From: an uncultured Brevinema sp.
Lineage (GTDB): Bacteria; Spirochaetota; Brevinematia; Brevinematales; Brevinemataceae
Direction of reading: 5' to 3'
DNA length: 6,903 nt
Assembly (NCBI GenBank): GCA_947040475.1
Contig: CAMRBT010000080.1
Coordinates: forward strand, 1-6,903
Part shown: positions 6,721 through 6,903 of the stretch, in pieces
How positions within the stretch are numbered: position 1 is the first letter of the stretch
How the letters are laid out: each line of letters opens with the position of its first letter
Translations under genes and position numbers: made by a program
Notes under the pieces: model-generated
Seen by the model: the letters and a program-made list of their open reading frames with translations, nothing else
What the model was told of the DNA's origin: nothing
Databases searched by the model: none

Positions 6721-6773
6721 TTAAAACAATCATAAAGCACAAAATATAATATAGAATTATTTTGGAAAAATTA

Positions 6774-6802
6774 TTGACAAAATAATACAATAATGTTATA
6801 AT
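6774..6802 (+). promoter_or_regulatory. Consensus extended -10 promoter of the tRNA-Ser gene
   Basis: TTGACA (6774-6779) and TATAAT (6797-6802) are both perfect and are separated by exactly 17 bases. A TGT just before the -10 box (6794-6796) completes an extended -10 element. Transcription should start near 6809, only about 4 bases before the mature tRNA 5' end at 6813, leaving a very short leader for RNase P. Bases 6721-6773, between the glycosyltransferase stop and this promoter, contain no gene and no convincing terminator hairpin. Confidence 0.88.
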
Positions 6803-6812
6803 AAAAAACAAT

Positions 6813-6902
6813 GGAGAGATGGCTGAGTGGTCGAAAGCGGCTTCCTGCTAAGAAGTTGTCCTGGATATTACGGGACCATGGGTTCGAATCCCATTCTCTT
6901 CG
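6813..6902 (+). tRNA. tRNA-Ser (anticodon GCT)
   Basis: A complete class II tRNA of 90 bases. The acceptor stem pairs GGAGAGA (6813-6819) with TCTCTTC (6895-6901), with one G-T pair, and the discriminator is G at 6902. The D arm lies at 6822-6838 with the GCT/AGC stem. The anticodon stem GCTTC/GAAGT (6840-6844, 6852-6856) closes the loop CTGCTAA, giving anticodon GCT at 6847-6849, which reads AGC and AGT serine codons. A long variable arm with a GTCC/GGAC stem at about 6858-6876 identifies a serine-type tRNA. The T arm is ATGGG/CCCAT around TTCGAAT (6878-6894). The base after the discriminator is A, so the 3' CCA is not encoded and must be added enzymatically. The gene lies at the very end of the window, immediately after the glycan cluster. 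Confidence 0.97.
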
Positions 6903-6903
6903 A

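Noticed and set aside
6453..6740. Minus-strand open frame of 95 codons
   Set aside because: It is antisense to the transmembrane segments and C-terminus of the glycosyltransferase, with no recognisable motif; the + strand gene explains the region.
6745..6750. Second TATAAT after the glycosyltransferase gene
   Set aside because: The sequence 17 bases upstream (TAAAAC) is not a -35 box, while the perfect promoter at 6774-6802 already accounts for tRNA transcription.
6741..6763. Possible A/T hairpin as a terminator
   Set aside because: The arms (AAAATA and TATTTT) contain only A-T pairs around an 11-base loop with no following T-run, so it is unlikely to terminate transcription.
1..6903. CRISPR array, insertion sequence or tandem repeats
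   Set aside because: No regularly spaced repeats, transposase-like frame or terminal inverted repeats were seen; the only repeated segment noted is the homologous SDR 3' end.

Overview
This is a bacterial, strongly A+T-rich segment (by eye clearly over 60% A+T; Ile is often ATA and Arg often AGA). It uses the standard bacterial code, because TGG encodes Trp and TGA serves as a true stop. Every strong feature lies on the + strand. Ribosome-binding sites are mostly clear and two near-consensus sigma70-type promoters are visible. The phylum cannot be fixed from sequence alone; a low-GC bacterium that makes a complex surface glycan (LPS O-antigen, capsule or similar) fits best.

Layout. Bases 1-71 hold the last 22 codons of an upstream gene, whose tail resembles the C-terminus of an RfbH/DdhC-type CDP-sugar 3-dehydrase. 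Then come four tightly packed genes (82-4854): an acylating acetaldehyde dehydrogenase, a 4-hydroxy-2-oxovalerate aldolase, an acetolactate-synthase-like ThDP enzyme and an extended SDR (NAD-dependent sugar epimerase/dehydratase/reductase). They are spaced by a 10-base gap, a 1-base overlap, an 11-base gap and a 4-base overlap, so they look like one operon. A well-formed promoter (TTGACA-17-TAGAAT) overlaps the stop codon of the SDR gene and starts a second unit: a class I SAM methyltransferase (4910-5650), a short remnant of a second SDR gene (5656-5772) and a membrane-anchored family 2 glycosyltransferase (5788-6720). The window closes with a complete tRNA-Ser(GCU) gene behind a perfect extended -10 promoter.

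How the genes may work together. The dehydrogenase and aldolase are familiar from meta-cleavage catabolism of aromatics, but no other step of such a pathway is present and the neighbours are glycan genes. Run in the biosynthetic direction they would convert acetyl-CoA to acetaldehyde and condense it with pyruvate to 4-hydroxy-2-oxopentanoate. A ThDP enzyme of the YerE kind could decarboxylate this 2-oxo acid and add the resulting four-carbon unit to the 4-keto group of a CDP-3,6-dideoxyhexulose (the product of an RfbH-type enzyme). The SDR could then reduce the new ketone. The result would be a ten-carbon branched sugar of the erwiniose type, a four-carbon analogue of the known two-carbon branch in yersiniose. 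This is an inference from gene content and is the main point of interest in the window.
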